The position numbers and the translations under genes were made by a program. Below are positions 20,931 through 31,966 of a stretch of DNA of 64,000 bases, piece by piece. Below the pieces are notes generated by a model that saw only the letters and a list, made by a program, of their open reading frames with translations, was not told the origin of the DNA and did not search any database. The stretch's first letter is position 1. Every line of letters begins with the position of its first letter. Location of the stretch: assembly GCA_025667525.1 (NCBI GenBank), contig CM046876.1, forward strand, positions 22,593,224 to 22,657,223, read 5' to 3'. Origin of the DNA: Glebionis coronaria (lineage: Eukaryota; Streptophyta; Magnoliopsida; Asterales; Asteraceae).

Positions 20931-22964
20931 TCATATCAAGCCGAGCAAAGCCCACACGGGGAAGACAAACAAGAGAACGATACCGACAGTGTTGGAAATG
21001 CCGTTGCTCTTGGTGAATGCATTCCTGAACCCTCCAGAAGCTCTGATATGTTCCTGAAGCAGATAACATCCGATAGCTAAGCAGATAATCACACCAATCC
21101 AACCATCTCTTACATAGCCAGCAACAAAGCCTGGAGCTACCACAACCAGCAGCATGATTGATCCCGGCAACAACAAATCGTCTGCATTATTTCAGTCACA
21201 ATTAAATAGTCATCTTTATGTGCAAAGGCTCTATTGAGCAACCGGATCTCGTTCAAGCATGATAATGATACGATTGCAGGATTTTATTATACTAGGATTA
21301 TTTATCTTATAAGTAATAAGTAAAAAGTAGATTTTCACCAAAAAAAATACAGAACTTTTTTTTCGAAGGGTTCAATCTAAAAAAGGTGTGAATCCCTTAA
21401 AAAATGGTTGAGTATGGATTTTTCTTGGTAAAGGTAGAATTTTCATAAAACTTTAACAACGTTTAAGCAATGAGTACAAAACACTTGAACTAACATAGAT
21501 ATTATCAAATGAGTTTTCTTATATATATTCAAGCTTTTCGACCCGATTTACTAATATATAAAAACAAATTAACATCTAAACAAATTGGTAATCAGGTGCT
21601 AAACTTACCTCTAAAATGATGAGGAAAGAACAACCTCACTATGACTCCAACCAAAAGAATCCATCTTCCAATATCTCCCCTGAATCATACCAAAAACCAA
21701 AACATATTATCAAAAAAAAAAATAAACAAAAAAACATGTATACACAATTGATCATATATTGCTAAAACACTCACCTCAAAATCCCAAACAACCAATTAGG
21801 AAATGTCAAGAAAATATAAGGAACCAATAGTGAAGTTAGCATGTTGGTCCTCCAGTTTGTTCGATCCAATATCAACAAATAACTACACCAAAGAAAACAT
21901 TAAAAATGAGACAAAGATTAATAGCTTGTTTCAATCTGTTGTGCTAGACCGCGTACATCTGAATCAAAAAACGTTAAATAACCGAAACATAGCAAAAATA
22001 AAAAACCTAGTTTTGTTATGTTTCCGTTATTTAACATTTTTTTTCTATGACATTAAAAGAACACAACAACAAAACAACTTTGATCCAATCTTAAAAAACA
22101 TTAACGCTATGTTCTCGAGTTGTTTCATTAAAGGAAAGTAAAGGAAATGAAATGAAATCAAAAAGGTGTTGTGTTCTTGAGTTACTCAACAAAGAAAAGA
22201 AAAGGAAAAGGAAGGAAAAACTAGTGTAATTTGGGTGACATTGGAAGGAAAGTGTTTCCTCCCAAAAGTGGGGTGAAACCATTTACTTCCATTTCATTTC
22301 CTTTCATTTAATGAAAGGACTTAAGAACACAGTGTAAAAATAAGGCATAGGTAGTTTTTATGAAACTGTTGTGTTAGGCTGCGTACATCTGAGTAAAAAG
22401 AAAAACGTTAAATAACGGAAACATAGAAAAAAAACCTATTTTTTAATGTTTTTTTATGTTTCCGTTATTTAACATTTTTTTCTATGACATTAAAAGAACA
22501 CAACAACAAAACAACTTAGATCCATTTACCCGTTTATTAATAGTTTGTTCGATCCTATATCAGCAAAGAACTACATTAAAAGAACACATAAAAAAACAAC
22601 TTAGATCCATTCTTAAAAACATTAAAATTAAGACAAAGATTCATAGTTTTTATGAAACTGTTTTGTTAGGCCGCGTACATCTGAGTCAAAAAAACGTTAA
22701 AAAAAGGAGAACCCTAGCAGAAAAACCTCATCTGATTATCCGTTTATTAGAAGTTTGTTTGACTTACATAGCTGCGAAACAGGCGAACCATTGAAGGACA
22801 GTGGTAATAAAGCCACCACTAACACCAAGCTTGATGACGTGATCAGCAAGGTTTCTAGTAGCTTCACTGATTTGTTGTAAATCAGAGTTGATTAGTGATT
22901 GTGCAGCTGCTGAGGCTGTTGGATCAGTTGACATCTTTAGGTAGTTACTTACTCCTTTCATCAT
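20931..22964 (-). CDS. COR413PM: COR413 family cold-regulated plasma membrane protein, four exons
   Basis: Spliced minus-strand gene. Exons: 22964-22768, 21882-21775, 21679-21609 and 21181-20931, all with GT...AG introns (donors GTAAGT, GTGAGT, GTAAGT; acceptors GTGTAG, ATTCAG, ATGCAG). The coding length is 627 bp, 208 residues plus TGA, close to the usual ~200 of the family. Diagnostic stretches are YLLILDRTNWRTNMLTSLL, PYIFLTFPNWLF, LFFPHHF, LLPGSIMLLVVVAPGF and the family hallmark GCYLLQEHIRASGGFRN, ending SNTVGIVLLFVFPVWALLG. Several hydrophobic segments make it a polytopic membrane protein. The soluble N-terminus (to about residue 50) has no obvious plastid transit peptide, so the plasma-membrane branch is favoured over the chloroplast inner-membrane branch. 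The family is induced by cold, dehydration and ABA in other plants; its molecular activity is unsettled. Either of the first two Met codons (22964, 22961) may start. The reading frame is intact; this is the only clearly functional cellular gene in the window. Confidence 0.95.
21854..22107 (-). repeat. Duplicated unit A: start of exon 2 plus adjoining intron 1
   Basis: Sequence from inside exon 2 (from 21854) into intron 1 recurs, diverged, at 22350-22710. Unit A contains a 19-bp inverted repeat with one mismatch (21973-21991 and 22017-22035) formed by GTTAAATAACCGAAACATA and its complement. Confidence 0.7.
22109..22331. mobile_element. Small MITE in COR413 intron 1
   Basis: Ends TGTTCTCGAGTTGTTTCATT and AATGAAAGGACTTAAGAACA are imperfect inverted repeats. 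The interior is rich in AAAGGAAATGAAATG and its complement. It separates the two duplicated units of the intron. Confidence 0.5.
22350..22710 (-). repeat. Duplicated unit B in intron 1, with pseudo-exon 2
   Basis: Diverged copy of unit A. It contains a perfect 19-bp inverted repeat (22407-22425 and 22455-22473; GTTAAATAACGGAAACATA and complement, 29-nt loop). A copy of the exon 2 start lies at 22530-22570, with acceptor TGTAG preserved and a possible donor GGGTAAAT. Spliced to exon 1 it would read through four or five codons to an in-frame TAG. Confidence 0.7.
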
Positions 22965-23036
22965 TTTTTTTTTTTTTTTTGTGTGATTTGTGATCAGAAA
23001 TGAGATATTTTCAAGAGGAAGAAGCGAGTGATGAGC

Positions 23037-23048
23037 GTATATAAATAG
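23037..23048 (-). promoter_or_regulatory. TATA box of COR413 gene
   Basis: Minus strand CTATTTATATAC, about 75-85 bp upstream of the ATG. The implied 5'UTR of roughly 45-60 nt ends in a run of A just before the start codon. No CCGAC drought/cold element was noticed within the 450 bp upstream; the nearest CCGAC (about 23548, minus strand) lies in the MITE beyond. Confidence 0.65.
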
Positions 23049-23521
23049 TGTACTATGTGTATGGTACCTACCAATAACAAGGGGTGGATATTAATACCCC
23101 TTAGATTTATTCCAATACCCCTATTTTTTTATTTTTTTTTTTATTAATTTTTTTTAAATTTTATAATTTTGTTTTTTTTATAAAACTGGGAAACGGAAAG
23201 TACAGAATAAAAAATATAAAGTTTAATATGTCAAAATCAGTAAACTGTCAAAAAATACGGAACAGAAATTGCCAGAAAACTGTGTTGTACAGTAATTGGG
23301 GACAAAAAGAGGGGTATTGCAAGTGTTTTTTTTTACTTTTTTGTCCCAAAGTATTAATAACATAACCCGATAACAAATTTACAGACAGTAATTGACTAAT
23401 CCATGTGATGATATAATAAAGTAGAAATATATTCAAATCGTTGCCTTTTTTTATTGGTGGATCAAAATCTTGTTCGGGAGTATTATGTGACATGGCATGG
23501 ACCATGTGTGTCAAATTTCAA
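23049..23521. other. COR413 upstream region
   Basis: AT-rich with long A/T homopolymers (23120-23180). No further regulatory site was identified with confidence and no coding. Confidence 0.4.
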
Positions 23522-23870
23522 TGTTTTAAAACCCGAGTTAACCTGGTCGGGTCAATTGGTTGATCCGGTTCTGGCCGAAAAATAGGTTATATTAATACAG
23601 GTTTTATATTTTCGAGACCCGGTTTGACCTGCCGGGTTTCGATTTTTCCAGGTTTTTTTTTAAAAAAATATGTAAATTTTACGTATTTACGATGAAATTT
23701 TATTTTTACATATTATATTAGTTGGTAAATAACTTATATCTTCAATACACGGGAGTTTTTATTGTTTTTATACATAATTTTTGCTAATTATTAAAAATAT
23801 ATTTTTTAAACCAGGTTGACCCGAACTCAGTGACTGAACCAGATCAATTTGAAAACCGGGTTTCAAAACA
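23522..23870. mobile_element. MITE with TGTTTTAAAACCCG ends
   Basis: Inverted termini TGTTTTAAAACCCGAGTT and AAAACCGGGTTTCAAAACA. Subterminal words (GACCTGGTCGGGTC, GGTTGACCCGAAC) are repeated in both orientations. Both flanks contain TTTCAA. It lies about 500 bp upstream of the COR413 start. Confidence 0.65.
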
Positions 23871-24959
23871 TTTTCAAATTCAGATTTGTGTAAATTGGGG
23901 TGTCAAAAGACTCAAGGCTAGACGGAATGACGTGCAACTCATCACAATGAGTTGATAACGTCATGTGTGAGTTTTTATTCCGTTGGTGAAACTCGCACGT
24001 GACTTGATGGTAGAAAGGTAGGTTCGTCACCTAAGTTACACATTTTTGGGTTTTTATTTCTTTTAATATAATTTTGTTAGTTTGTGAGTGTGTTAAGTAT
24101 TTAGTGAGGTATGACGTGACAGTGAGTTTCTCATCGTCAATAAGGTTAAGCATGTTTAGATCGTGTTACTCGCATATTTTTATTCAGAATATTCAAGTCA
24201 ATTGCGTAACATAATTATTTAATATGAATGAGTATTGAGTTAATTTTTTTTATTGGTTAACTTATTTGAAACAAATAAGAGATTTTCTATCAATACTCAT
24301 ATTTTAGTTGATCAAAATCTAAATGGTCCTGATTTGAATTAAGCCAAACCCGACTAATCCAAGTTAAAAAAATTGGATTCAAATATATTATATTTAGCTT
24401 TCTTTGACCCAACTTCGAACCATTCTGAGTTGACCCAAACTTGACTGATATGCCCCAATTAACACCCTAAGTCAAAAAAAGTTGTGAATGTGAATGTATT
24501 TAGTATTTACGATAGGAGATCTCTTTAAACATAAGAGGTTTCTTTTACAATCAAATGAGAAATGGTTCTTTGTGTCAGAATAATGGTTAAGAGATCCTAA
24601 GAACAATCGAGTCAACATTTGACAGTTGAGCCGGTAACTCGTGAGGTAAGTTTTTTTGACATGCCTTCCATATATTTGGTTTTCATGTCTTTGGGCTATT
24701 TTAGTTAGCCGATGTCTCGAGTAATCCTTGTCTATATATATTTAACAGTTTAGTTCGGGTGGTTCACGTTGGGCAACATTATACTAAGGTGTTTCAGTTT
24801 TAAGATGGTTCGTGACAAGAATTATTTTCTCTGGGGCTTACTCACCCATTCCTAGTGTATCGTTTGTTTTTAAGTGAGCTAGGCAAAGGAACGACGATTA
24901 ACATGTTATTCGTCAGTCAGTTCAGTGTCACGTTGTCATCTCTTTAATAACACCTCAAT
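23871..24959. other. Noncoding stretch
   Basis: No gene, RNA or element boundary supported. Contains partly palindromic text around 23925-24010 (GTGCAACTCATCACAATGAGTTG). Confidence 0.35.
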
Positions 24960-25509
24960 CACAAAAACGCCATCAACAACAAAATACCAATAATACTTAC
25001 TAGGTCTCACAAAATACATTACAAAAAATAATCACTCACTCATAAAACAAAAAAAAACAAATGGCATGTGTGGGTGGGATAGCTAAAAATCCAATATTGA
25101 ACGAATGGCTTGAGGGTCGGTGTGGTATAAAATGTTATTCTTGTGTTGTTGGTGTGGTTTGACGTACCCAATGGCACCCTCATTAAGCTCTCTGAGGCTG
25201 GAGGGAGTGTGAATGAGAAATCCACCTCCACTTTAATGTCATATCAGCTTTCTTTCTTATGTTTCATAACTTACTAAAAACTTACTTTTCAACTATAATA
25301 AGAACCAAAAACTCACCTCAAACCACTTCCACATCACCTCTATTTTTTTTACAATTAGTTATTTTTAAACTAAAAACGTAAAAAAAATGAAATTAATAAA
25401 AACGAAGACGTATTAAATTTAAAACTTTTATTCATAATTTTAAAACAACACATAGACTTCGAATATTAAAAATATTACAATTAAATATAAAATTAAGCAT
25501 TACAAGACA

Positions 25510-26265
25510 AATGTTGGACCAAATCGAAACGAAGGTTTGATGCACTTGTCACGATCGTATGTACTTCATAACATCACACACTTGGTCATCGGTTCGTAAG
25601 AGGTCCCGTCGATGTGCCTCCTTCGGGTGTCAATTGGCACATATCGCATATTCTTTGTGTTTTCAAATCAATATGTAATAAAATGCATGTGTACATCAGG
25701 TGAATTATTTCTATGTTCATCGCACATGCGGATTGGCTACTATGACCTATTTCTTCTTTAGAACATCAAATGCTCGTTCCACATCTTTTCTTTCTGATTC
25801 CTAATACTTCTTATACAATGTTCGCTAGTGGTTATCGTTAGTGGGTTCTGAAATAATCTTAACGAGTGTCACTAATTCTAGATATATCGTGTCAGATAGT
25901 ATCAAAAGGGGTGAGTAACGTCGTTAGACACAAAAAAAACCTCAGTTGCTCGTCCGGATTTTAGATCGCTAACAAAGGGGATTGATACAAGACATTGATG
26001 TCATTGTTAGAGCCAGAAACACCAAAGAAAGCATACAAGTCTTGCGATGCAACAACTTTCAACAAAATGAACGGACTATGTCCATGATCACGTCAACATA
26101 TTGCCCTTTATAGGTGCATGGACAACCAAAAAACTCCTTATCCATGCAGTCAAGACTTCCTAACATCCTCGAAAAACTGTGCTTCTCTTCGTGACGCTGA
26201 TAAAGTGATTTACCATCAGTCTCCGTGTGTTCTCTCAAATACTCTGGTCCTGAAAGTTCCCTAAC
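25510..26265 (-). pseudogene. PIF/Harbinger transposase remnant
   Basis: Minus-strand translation gives HSFSRMLGSLDCMD (about 26180-26140), the start of the DDE nuclease domain with its first catalytic Asp, then FFGCPCTYKGQY. After a frameshift near 26075 comes ILLKVVASQDLYAFFG and SGSNNDINVLYQSPL, and further on a frame resembling YPELATFVKTISEPT and KDVERAFDVLKKK, the region holding later catalytic residues. At least two stops and several shifts are present. Domain order is that of plant Harbinger transposases. Element ends were not found. Confidence 0.75.
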
Positions 26266-26275
26266 ACTCTAACAA

Positions 26276-27080
26276 CACTACAAAAAATGATTAAGATCTT
26301 CCTGTGGAGTTATCAGACTTATTTGAGATATTCATTTTGACGAATTGTACAGGTGCACTTTATCAACAGAGAAATGCTTTCTTTTCCAGAAAAGTAATTA
26401 GTAGTAGTAAAGTATGAATCATGAGTTGTTACCTCTGCTACTATTTGGTTAAAAATTGTCGAACCATTCAGAATGTCTTTCAGAAAGCTATAACACCGTA
26501 CACCAGGTTCGCACAAACGATCTCGATATATTGTTTTTCACTCAGTTTGATTGTCGTCTATTATGCGACATCTCTCTTCTATGGAACTATTATAAATAGC
26601 ACACGAAAGTAATCTATGGTATTCAAATTTCTGTCACAGAAATGATGTCTACACTTTTGATCATTTGAGCCATTATAGATACTTTTATAATCACGCTGTA
26701 ATCCACGAGTTAATGCAACTTACTTTATCGATGATGATGATGCATTAAGTAATACGAGTCGCATATGTTTCATCGTAAATATAAACGGGCATGTATTTAT
26801 TGACGATGTGCATATCATGTTGAGATGTCATATAGTTATTAATGAGATATCGTGTCGACATATAAGATAAACAGATAAACAGAAAAGTTATTATAATCAA
26901 CTTATTTGGGATGGGCGGATTTTTTGATTTGGGCGGATTTTTTGAGTCAAACATACGCAACATAACCAAAACTTTCGTGACGTTTTCGAATTCACTTATT
27001 AACGCATAATTAATCTCAAGGGATTTTAAAAGGGTTTCAAATGAGCAATCATTTTGCTAGTTTGATATGGGTTCAAGTAG
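26276..27080. other. Noncoding stretch next to Harbinger remnant
   Basis: Starts with CACTACAAAAAATG, which resembles a plant CACTA terminus, but no partner end was found. Otherwise AT-rich with no supported feature. Confidence 0.3.
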
Positions 27081-27410
27081 AGGTGGTAATTCGGGTCGGG
27101 TTCGGGTTGACATGGTCTTTTTGGCAGATTGGTGGGTTTAAAAACCCCTACCCGAACCTAACTCATTCAAATAATCTGGTCAGTTATATTAACCATAACC
27201 TGTTTACATTTAACTCGAACCTGACCCGTTTAATCTGTATATATATTTGGGTTGACGAGTTATATAGGTTACAAGGTTAAATAGGTTAAACGGATCCACG
27301 TTGACCTATTTAACTTGTTTATGTACAAAATTTGACAAATTACATGAGTTAAACGTGTTTTACAGATCGACGCGTTTAAACTGTTTAACACATAATAAAA
27401 TATATATACT
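27081..27410. mobile_element. hAT-like MITE fragment with GGGTCGGGTT words
   Basis: Left end GAGGTGGTAATTCGGGTCGG is of the GAGGTGGCAA type. Repeated words TCGGGTT/AACCCG/GACCCG and GTTAAACG occur in both directions. No matching right terminus (TTGCCACCTC) was seen, so this is probably truncated. Confidence 0.45.
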
Positions 27411-27465
27411 CCATGGTTTATTTAAGAAAAAAAAATTATAAATTGATTGAAGGTCGATTTGGTTA

Positions 27466-27747
27466 CTACTTCCGTCCCAAAATTATTGCCCACAGACAAA
27501 AAACACACAGTTTTAGAAAAATATCACTTTTTCAGTTTTCTCTCTCTTACTTTTTGAATAATGACAGTTTTACCATTAATCAAATAATTTTATACTTCTT
27601 TATTGTTTGTAATAATAACCTCAAGTGAGGGTAATATGGTAAACTCAAACAAAATTCTTTTTCTAATTTTGGAAGTTTTGAAAGTGGACAATAATTTTGA
27701 GAGAACCCAAAATAGAATAGTAGACAATAATATTGAGACGGAGGTAA
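27466..27747. mobile_element. Stowaway MITE
   Basis: Ends CTACTTCCGTCCCAAAATTA and TATTGAGACGGAGGTAA, the classic CTCCCTCCGTCCC-type Tc1/mariner MITE terminus, flanked by TA dinucleotides (27464-27465 and 27748-27749). 282 bp, AT-rich, noncoding. Confidence 0.85.
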
Positions 27748-27749
27748 TA

Positions 27750-28211
27750 TTTTATTTTCAACACAAATCTGACCCGAGTAATAAAAGGGCTTGATGAGTT
27801 AACTTAAATTTTACTAGAATTTATTAGACTTAACTCAAACATATTAATTATGGTCGATTTTAAACGTGTTTCGTATCCCATCCATAGTTCAACTTCTTGT
27901 CCACAAATTCGGAAACTTTCACACGCAACTAATATCTTTCTTTTTAATCTATATGAGCTGGCGTGATCCACATGGTTTCGTGTCGACATATTTTCTAAAA
28001 TAAATAAAAAAAATGAATTAGTTAATTAAGAAAATGTTGCAAATAGAAGTCGTGTGGATGATAACAATGAGAGCTAAATGCCACGTATTAATTTAGATAT
28101 GGAAGATTTCAACCATGACCATTCCATTTTCACCAGCTGTCATGTCGACGTGCTGTGACCCTACTCAGCCTCTTTTGGAAAATTGTGGATTATACAGCCA
28201 TGGTATCTTCG
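27750..28211. other. Noncoding stretch
   Basis: Nothing supported beyond AT-rich sequence. Confidence 0.35.
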
Positions 28212-28284
28212 AAAAGTATGAGTATCCTAAGGGCGGTGGGAACTCCTCGTATTAGACTAAAAAAAAAAAAGTATGAGTATCCTA
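28212..28284 (+). mobile_element. Truncated poly(A) retroposon with target-site duplication
   Basis: The stretch AAAAGTATGAGTATCCTA (28212-28229) is repeated at about 28267-28284. Between the copies lie about 25 bp (GGGCGGTGGGAACTCCTCG...) followed by a run of about 13 A. A short tail piece, poly(A) and a long TSD are the signature of LINE-mediated insertion of a severely 5'-truncated LINE or a SINE tail. Confidence 0.65.
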
Positions 28285-28719
28285 GCCGTCATGCGGGTTA
28301 AGGCTCCCCACAACGGAGATACGATTAATCGGTGGCAACCGAATTCGCAGTCGATCATCTCGTTGCGACGACTGATTCGTTCAAAAGGTCGAACCAATTC
28401 GACTTCCAGAACGACCTAGTTTGCAAAGTTAGATAGTGTGTTTGTGCTGTGTTATTTAAAAAAAATTAAAATTTTAAATTTTTTTTGATAAAACTTTAAA
28501 ATTTAAGCTTTATACCGTTACTCGTGGAATCGTACCCTATCTTATTTTCATATTAATTATTTAAATTCGTAAATTAAAAACGTAAATAAAAACGTAAACG
28601 TAAACAATTTTTATTCGAAAATTAAAACATTTATTCCATACGTAAAATATGAAAATAATGTAATTTAAATACAATAGGAAAGGAAATAAACTATTAGATA
28701 GTAAAATAAAAATACATAA

Positions 28720-28850
28720 TACGATTAGTCAGTTTCCGGATCCGTATCCGATAACTTACCGATTAACTCCCAACGGATTGTCTCTTGGTAATCTTCTTCG
28801 ACCATGATTTTCATCTCCAGCTCCCAGCTATCCTTTCTTCTTCTTCCTGT
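28720..28850 (-). pseudogene. Short coding-like remnant
   Basis: Minus-strand frame reading SWELEMKIMVEEDYQETIRW then ELIGKLSDTDPETD and a stop at about 28720. It has the look of a real protein C-terminus and lies downstream of the 97-codon frame at 29059-29352 on the same strand. Unrecognised; possibly part of the same gene or transposon ORF. Confidence 0.3.
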
Positions 28851-29058
28851 GTTTCTCTCAATACTTTTTTATCTATGTATAGTTGATACACATGACTGTA
28901 TGTAAGTAACCAATTTGAGTTGTTTACAATTGAAAATGATAGATCGGGAGACACATTTCAATCGGTGTTGTTGTGATGAAGAACCGATATGAGTTGTTTG
29001 AGTTTGGGATGAAGAACCGATATGAGTTTGGGATGAAGAACCCAAGTTATTCAGTCAT

Positions 29059-29352
29059 TCAGTATTTTTCAATTCGAGCCTCCAATTTTGTCAACTTTCT
29101 AAACAAAGATCTTTGGATGTTGAAATTGTTATCAGATTGATTACTTAAAAACGTGTCGATTAAATGACGTTTCCGTGGGGAAAGATCATGACATTTCTCA
29201 CATGCCGTGCGGAGTTTCGTATTAGCTTCGTGCGCTGCATCGAAATCATCAACTAACGTCGTAAGCGCATCCTGACGACGTTGTTGTTGAATTATTTGTT
29301 TCTGAATCATAGCCTTAATCTCGTCAACGGTGTGTGAAAAAGAGCATGTCAT
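29059..29352 (-). CDS. Hypothetical 97-residue protein, coiled-coil prone
   Basis: Starts MTCSFSHTVDEIKAMIQKQ and ends KLTKLEARIEKY. Rich in Gln/Glu/Lys/Arg with heptad-like spacing of Leu/Ile, and one CEKCH pair. A TATA-like TATAAATA (29439-29432, minus) lies about 80 bp upstream with a plausible 5'UTR between. No family is recognised; it may be an exon of a transposon gene. The surroundings contain AGTCGTACTAGGTCG-like words (29478-29540) that recur at 29807. Confidence 0.35.
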   Translation of the reverse strand: MTCSFSHTVDEIKAMIQKQIIQQQRRQDALTTLVDDFDAAHEANTKLRTACEKCHDLSPRKRHLIDTFLSNQSDNNFNIQRSLFRKLTKLEARIEKY

Positions 29353-29439
29353 TTTTTATTTTTGAAAGTGTGTGAAAATACAGACAGTTGTGTGGGAAAA
29401 TACTGAAAGTTGTGTGTAAAAATGTGGCCGGTATTTATA

Positions 29440-30560
29440 AAAAGAAAAAATGATTTAAATTAAAAAAAAAATGAACTAAGTCGTACTAGGTCGTCTTGTT
29501 GGGACAAATAGGTCACAATAAGTCGTATTAGGTCACAGGAGAGAGAACGGTAACGTGTCAAAATTGCAGAGAGTCGCTGATGCAAGTAGCCAAAAAGCAT
29601 TGAGAGCGATAGTAAAAAAAATAGTGTCGCAAAAAAAAAAAAATAATGACAAGTATAATATGGCATCGAAAACATTATAACATTATAACATTACATTAAA
29701 AATTTAAAAGTGATAGGCTAGAAAGCTATGTCGCGAACAGCTAGTCATCATTTCCTTTGCTTTAAGAGAGTAGGATGTATTAGCACCGACGGTAAAATTG
29801 AACTAAGTCGCACTAGGACGAAATGGCCTCGTCATTTTCTCACACCTTGATATCCGGTTCCTCGACGCTAGCCTCGTCGCTAGTTAAGGGGCATATGCCA
29901 CTTTGAGAAGATGTAGCAAATGGGGTCGTTGGATACAATATAAATAATGTTATATTTGTCGTTTTTTGACATTATTACTAGCGTTTTTTTATTGCGAAGC
30001 TAAATTTTTAAATTTGTGATTATTTTTTTTAAAATTTTTTTTCAATTTAGAAAGGGCGAAATAGCAATTTTACGTAGCGAAATACTCAAAGACTATATAC
30101 ACAGTTACACGAATTCAAAAGTTTAGTATTTATAATATAAAAAAAATTAACACCCTGTTTTATCTCAAAATATTCACATATTTCTCTACCAAAAATGACT
30201 TATTTTCTCTTTATACAGTTGAAGAAATCATATATTTCAATTTCCATGATGCGTGGAACACAATTGTACCAACCGAATATCCATGTGTTAGAATATTAAA
30301 ATAGACGGTTTTTCTGATAGACTAATCGGCCATTTCGATCTCATTGAAGCCTGTGCCTATCAATTTCTATCTTTTTATATTGAAAAAAAAGATTTGATTA
30401 AATATCCAGCTGGATAAATAACATTATTCCATCAATGAATGATTTAGATAACACAGTTGCATAAAATACAAGTATATTTGACTTAGGGACTTCTAGTGAG
30501 ATCACGTGTTTAACTATTATTGGTATGATTTATTTAACATGCTATTGATTTAAATAGCAT
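29440..30560. other. Noncoding stretch
   Basis: Apart from the AGTCGTA(C/T)TAGGTC words at 29478-29540 and 29807, nothing was identified. Confidence 0.35.
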
Positions 30561-31439
30561 GAAATCATCAACCACATTTCCTTTTAGTACAAGATCAAGT
30601 CCAATTCAAGACATCTGAGCCCCTCTGCTAGGAGCTCAAATCCACTCTTTACCTAGACATAGTCATTGTACTAACAAGTGACGCCATCAGTAGGACCTAG
30701 TACACAACTGTGTTCTAAAGATCTTATTCCAACATGAGCACTCCGTCACAACCCCTCGCTACCCTAACCACGTTCATCGTGTGGAATACGATAGTGGAGT
30801 AAACTAACAAAAACACAAAAAAACCCTAATAAGCGAGCGTCCAACACAACGATTAGGCAGTTCTGTGATGAGTATTATTATCAACTGTTTCCACATGTAG
30901 TTGAAAAGTTCCACGAATAGGAACAACACAAGAAAAAACTAAATCTGTGAAAAAACCGCCAAGATTATGAAGGATGCTCAAAGAAGAGCCATAAGGCAAG
31001 CGAACCCTCCCACCGTTATGAGTCCGCGACTCCGAGAATTGGTAGAGAGCGAAAGGGGAAGAAGCAAATGTCCCCGGATAGATCCGAAAGCCCGCGGCAA
31101 AGCCAGAGTGTCTTCTCACAAATCAGGCTAGAATCTCCTAGCCGGAAAGACCACGATAGGACTAAAGTTTTCACAAGGCTAGGTCCTAAGGACAAAGGGG
31201 TCTTCTACAGATTAGGTTAAAAAAAAGGGGACCATTCGAGAAAATCCTTAGAGATTGGTTGCCATACCATCAAAACTCTGAGAACCAAAAAAATAGCAGA
31301 GAAACGGATAAACAAATAAGGATAGCAAGGGACCATTAGCGAAGTCACAATCTCTGCCTGGATAAACTTTAGAGAAAGAAAGATTCTACAACTTGCAGAA
31401 AACATCCTGAAGAAATCATGTCCGTACAGTACTAAAAAA

Positions 31440-31966
31440 CTGACGAAAGTGACGACGGAAATTGGAAATCAAAGAAACAAAAGTCAAACGTGGACGAGGA
31501 TGACTTATCCCAACCATGGCTATACGAGGACATTGATCCATTCACACCTCGCATCAGAAACTTCAATTTCCCGAAGAAGATCTAAATGCCTGACCTAGTC
31601 AAAACATATGACGGATCTAGAGATCTAGAGCATTATGTAAAAGTCTTCCAAGCATGAGATAAAGTTGAAAAGTGGGCCATGCCAACATGGTGTCATATGT
31701 TCAACTCCACACTCATTTGGAACACCAGTGTATGGTTCGACGACCTCCCAGCACAAAAAATTGACAAGTATGACGACTTAAAAGCAGCATTCCTCGCCAA
31801 TTATCTCCTGGAGAAAAAGTGCATTAAATATCCCGTGGATCTTCACCACATCAAGAAAAGGCATGACGAATCCATTGAAGATTTCATGAGAAGTTTTAAG
31901 ATTGAGAGCAAGCATGTCAAAGCATCCCCGAAGTGCATGAAAATCTCAGGATTTATGTGTGGGATA
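31440..31966 (+). pseudogene. gypsy gag, first part (interrupted by insertion)
   Basis: Reads DPFTPRIRNFNFPKK, then LVKTYDGSRDLEHYVKVFQA, a TGA stop, and then WAMPTWCHMFNSTLIWNTSV, WFDDLPAQKIDKYDDL, FLANYLLEKKCIKYPVDLHH and ISGFMCGI, the retrotransposon gag (capsid-like) domain in standard order. Frame and sense resume at 41539 with THPRLFKRLHDN once the inserted element and one TSD copy are removed. Confidence 0.85.

Noticed and set aside
26276..26300. CACTACAAAAAATG as the end of a CACTA transposon
   Set aside because: No matching inverted end, no 3-bp TSD and no subterminal repeats found; the short word may be chance.
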